Source: Bog-756 sp963812525
GTDB taxonomy: Bacteria > Actinomycetota > Acidimicrobiia > Acidimicrobiales > RAAP-2
Length of the DNA stretch: 64,000 nucleotides
Direction: 5' to 3'
NCBI GenBank assembly: GCA_963812525.1
Contig: CAWEVL010000009.1
Coordinates: forward strand, 434,001 to 498,000
Shown here: positions 63,215-64,000 of the stretch, in pieces
Position numbering within the stretch: position 1 is the first letter of the stretch
Layout of the letters: every line of letters begins with the position of its first letter
Made by a program: the position numbers and the translations under genes
Notes under the pieces: generated by a model
What the model was told of the DNA's origin: nothing
Seen by the model: the letters and a program-made list of their open reading frames with translations, nothing else
The model's database searches: none

Positions 63215-64000
63215 TCAGAGGCGGACCGTGACCCCGATGCCGGCCGGCAACTTGCCCGGGTCCCACCCGAGGAGGGCCACCGCCTGGCTGAAGGCGAACC
63301 GGTCGGTCATGCCCGCCACGTAGGCGACTGCAGCCCGTACCGCGGCAGGTTCACCGCCGCTCAGGTCGACGGCCTGGCCTCCGCCGGACGGGATGAGGTT
63401 GGGTCGGTCCCCGAAGTGGTCCACCAGGGCCCGGAGCACGGACACCACCGCCCGCCCCTGGGCCAACGAGCTCGGGCGGAGGTAGATGTGCTCGTAGTTG
63501 CTGGCCCGGAAGGCGGCCAGGGCCTCGGCTTCCTCGGCGGCCATGCCGATGCGACCGGTTCGGAGGATGGTCGACACCAGGCCGTCGATGAACGTGCCGA
63601 GCTGCTGGCTCCGCTGGTCGCCGCAGCGCCGGCGGACCAGGTCGGGGAGGGCGCTCGGGGTGACGATGCCGCTCTTCACGGCGTCCTCGAAGTCGTGGCA
63701 GACGTACGCGATCCGGTCGGCCCAGCTGACGACCTCGCCTTCGGGGGTGGACGGTGCCGGCCGGGACCACGAGTGGTTGCGGATGCCGTCCAGGGTCTCG
63801 AGGCAGAGGTTGAGCGGGGCCAGCGAGACGTCCGCCCCCCAGGGGGCGTGGTCGAACCCTCCGTCGAGGTAGGGGGAGAGGGCGTCCTCGCTGGCGTGCC
63901 CGCCGGGTCCGTGCCCGCAGTCGTGCCCGAGGGCGATGGCCTCGGTGAGGGCGACGTTCAGGGCGCAGGCCCGGGCCACGCTGGTGGCCACCTGGGCCAC
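63215..64000 (-). CDS. dgt: dGTP triphosphohydrolase-like HD-domain protein, 5' end missing
   Basis: The last ~261 residues of a protein that starts beyond the window edge. The frame is open through the last base (VAQVATSVARACALN) and contains the HD motif GHDCGHGPGGHASEDAL, then NHSWSRP and VVSWADRIAYVCHDFEDAV, typical of the dGTPase family that cleaves dNTPs to nucleoside and triphosphate. The first HD ligand (usually in RLTHSLEV) lies outside. The stop is at 63215-63217. Confidence 0.88.
   Translation of the reverse strand: MAQVATSVARACALNVALTEAIALGHDCGHGPGGHASEDALSPYLDGGFDHAPWGADVSLAPLNLCLETLDGIRNHSWSRPAPSTPEGEVVSWADRIAYVCHDFEDAVKSGIVTPSALPDLVRRRCGDQRSQQLGTFIDGLVSTILRTGRIGMAAEEAEALAAFRASNYEHIYLRPSSLAQGRAVVSVLRALVDHFGDRPNLIPSGGGQAVDLSGGEPAAVRAAVAYVAGMTDRFAFSQAVALLGWDPGKLPAGIGVTVRL

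Overview
The window is a GC-rich chromosomal segment of an actinobacterium. The gene families point to the class Acidimicrobiia or a close relative: monomeric isocitrate dehydrogenase, a mycofactocin gene (mftD) beside a mycofactocin-type SDR, a wax ester/diacylglycerol acyltransferase, a fused LivH-LivM permease, a PknG/GlnX/GlnH signalling operon, and System I (Ccm) cytochrome c maturation. The assignment is inference from gene content. GTG starts are common, and many genes have a TANNNT box placed so that transcription would begin at or within a few bases of the start codon (leaderless). I saw no tRNA, rRNA, CRISPR array, insertion sequence or prophage.

Layout. 1-6.3 kb: end of isocitrate dehydrogenase, a SigG-like ECF sigma factor, a VOC protein, the SDR-mftD pair with its own promoter and operator, a zinc alcohol dehydrogenase and a UBP-type zinc finger protein. 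6.6-16 kb: a beta-propeller lipoprotein, WS/DGAT opposite an alpha/beta hydrolase, and a branched-chain amino-acid (HAAT) ABC transporter. 16-22 kb: valS and cysS with start codons only 21 bp apart, a cold-shock gene and an acyl-CoA dehydrogenase.

22-34 kb is the most remarkable part. A seven-gene, mostly stop/start-overlapping operon runs glnX, glnH, a coiled-coil protein, pknG, a PP2C phosphatase, a VWA protein and a zinc-ribbon/FHA/SARP regulator. Genes lie at both ends: a PH-like membrane protein downstream and a single-pass membrane protein divergently upstream. The operon and both flanking genes each have the same 31-bp promoter geometry, TTACC-N6-TTACC-N9-(TACCGT-like -10), which is how SARP-activated promoters look. 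I infer an amino-acid sensing pathway that ends in a transcription factor encoded in the same operon.

34-44 kb: small membrane proteins, a secreted hydrolase, a LigB-type dioxygenase, a low-molecular-weight phosphatase, DUF4395, a diiron protein, an ECF sigma/anti-sigma pair, TetR, a glycosyltransferase, an enoyl-CoA hydratase and gmd. 45-53.4 kb: ccdA and ccmABCDEFG(HI). 53.5-56.7 kb: a KimA-like K+ transporter fused to an OB-fold, with a DUF4118-GAF protein. 57-61 kb: a quinone oxidoreductase, then Fe-S genes (cysteine desulfurase, SufR, Mrp). 61-64 kb: cyclopropane synthase, a universal stress protein and a truncated dGTPase.

Quality warning: twelve otherwise well-conserved genes carry a net single-base frameshift (eleven +1 sites, two -1 sites). 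This looks more like residual sequence error than mass gene decay, so these are annotated as whole genes with the shift position noted.
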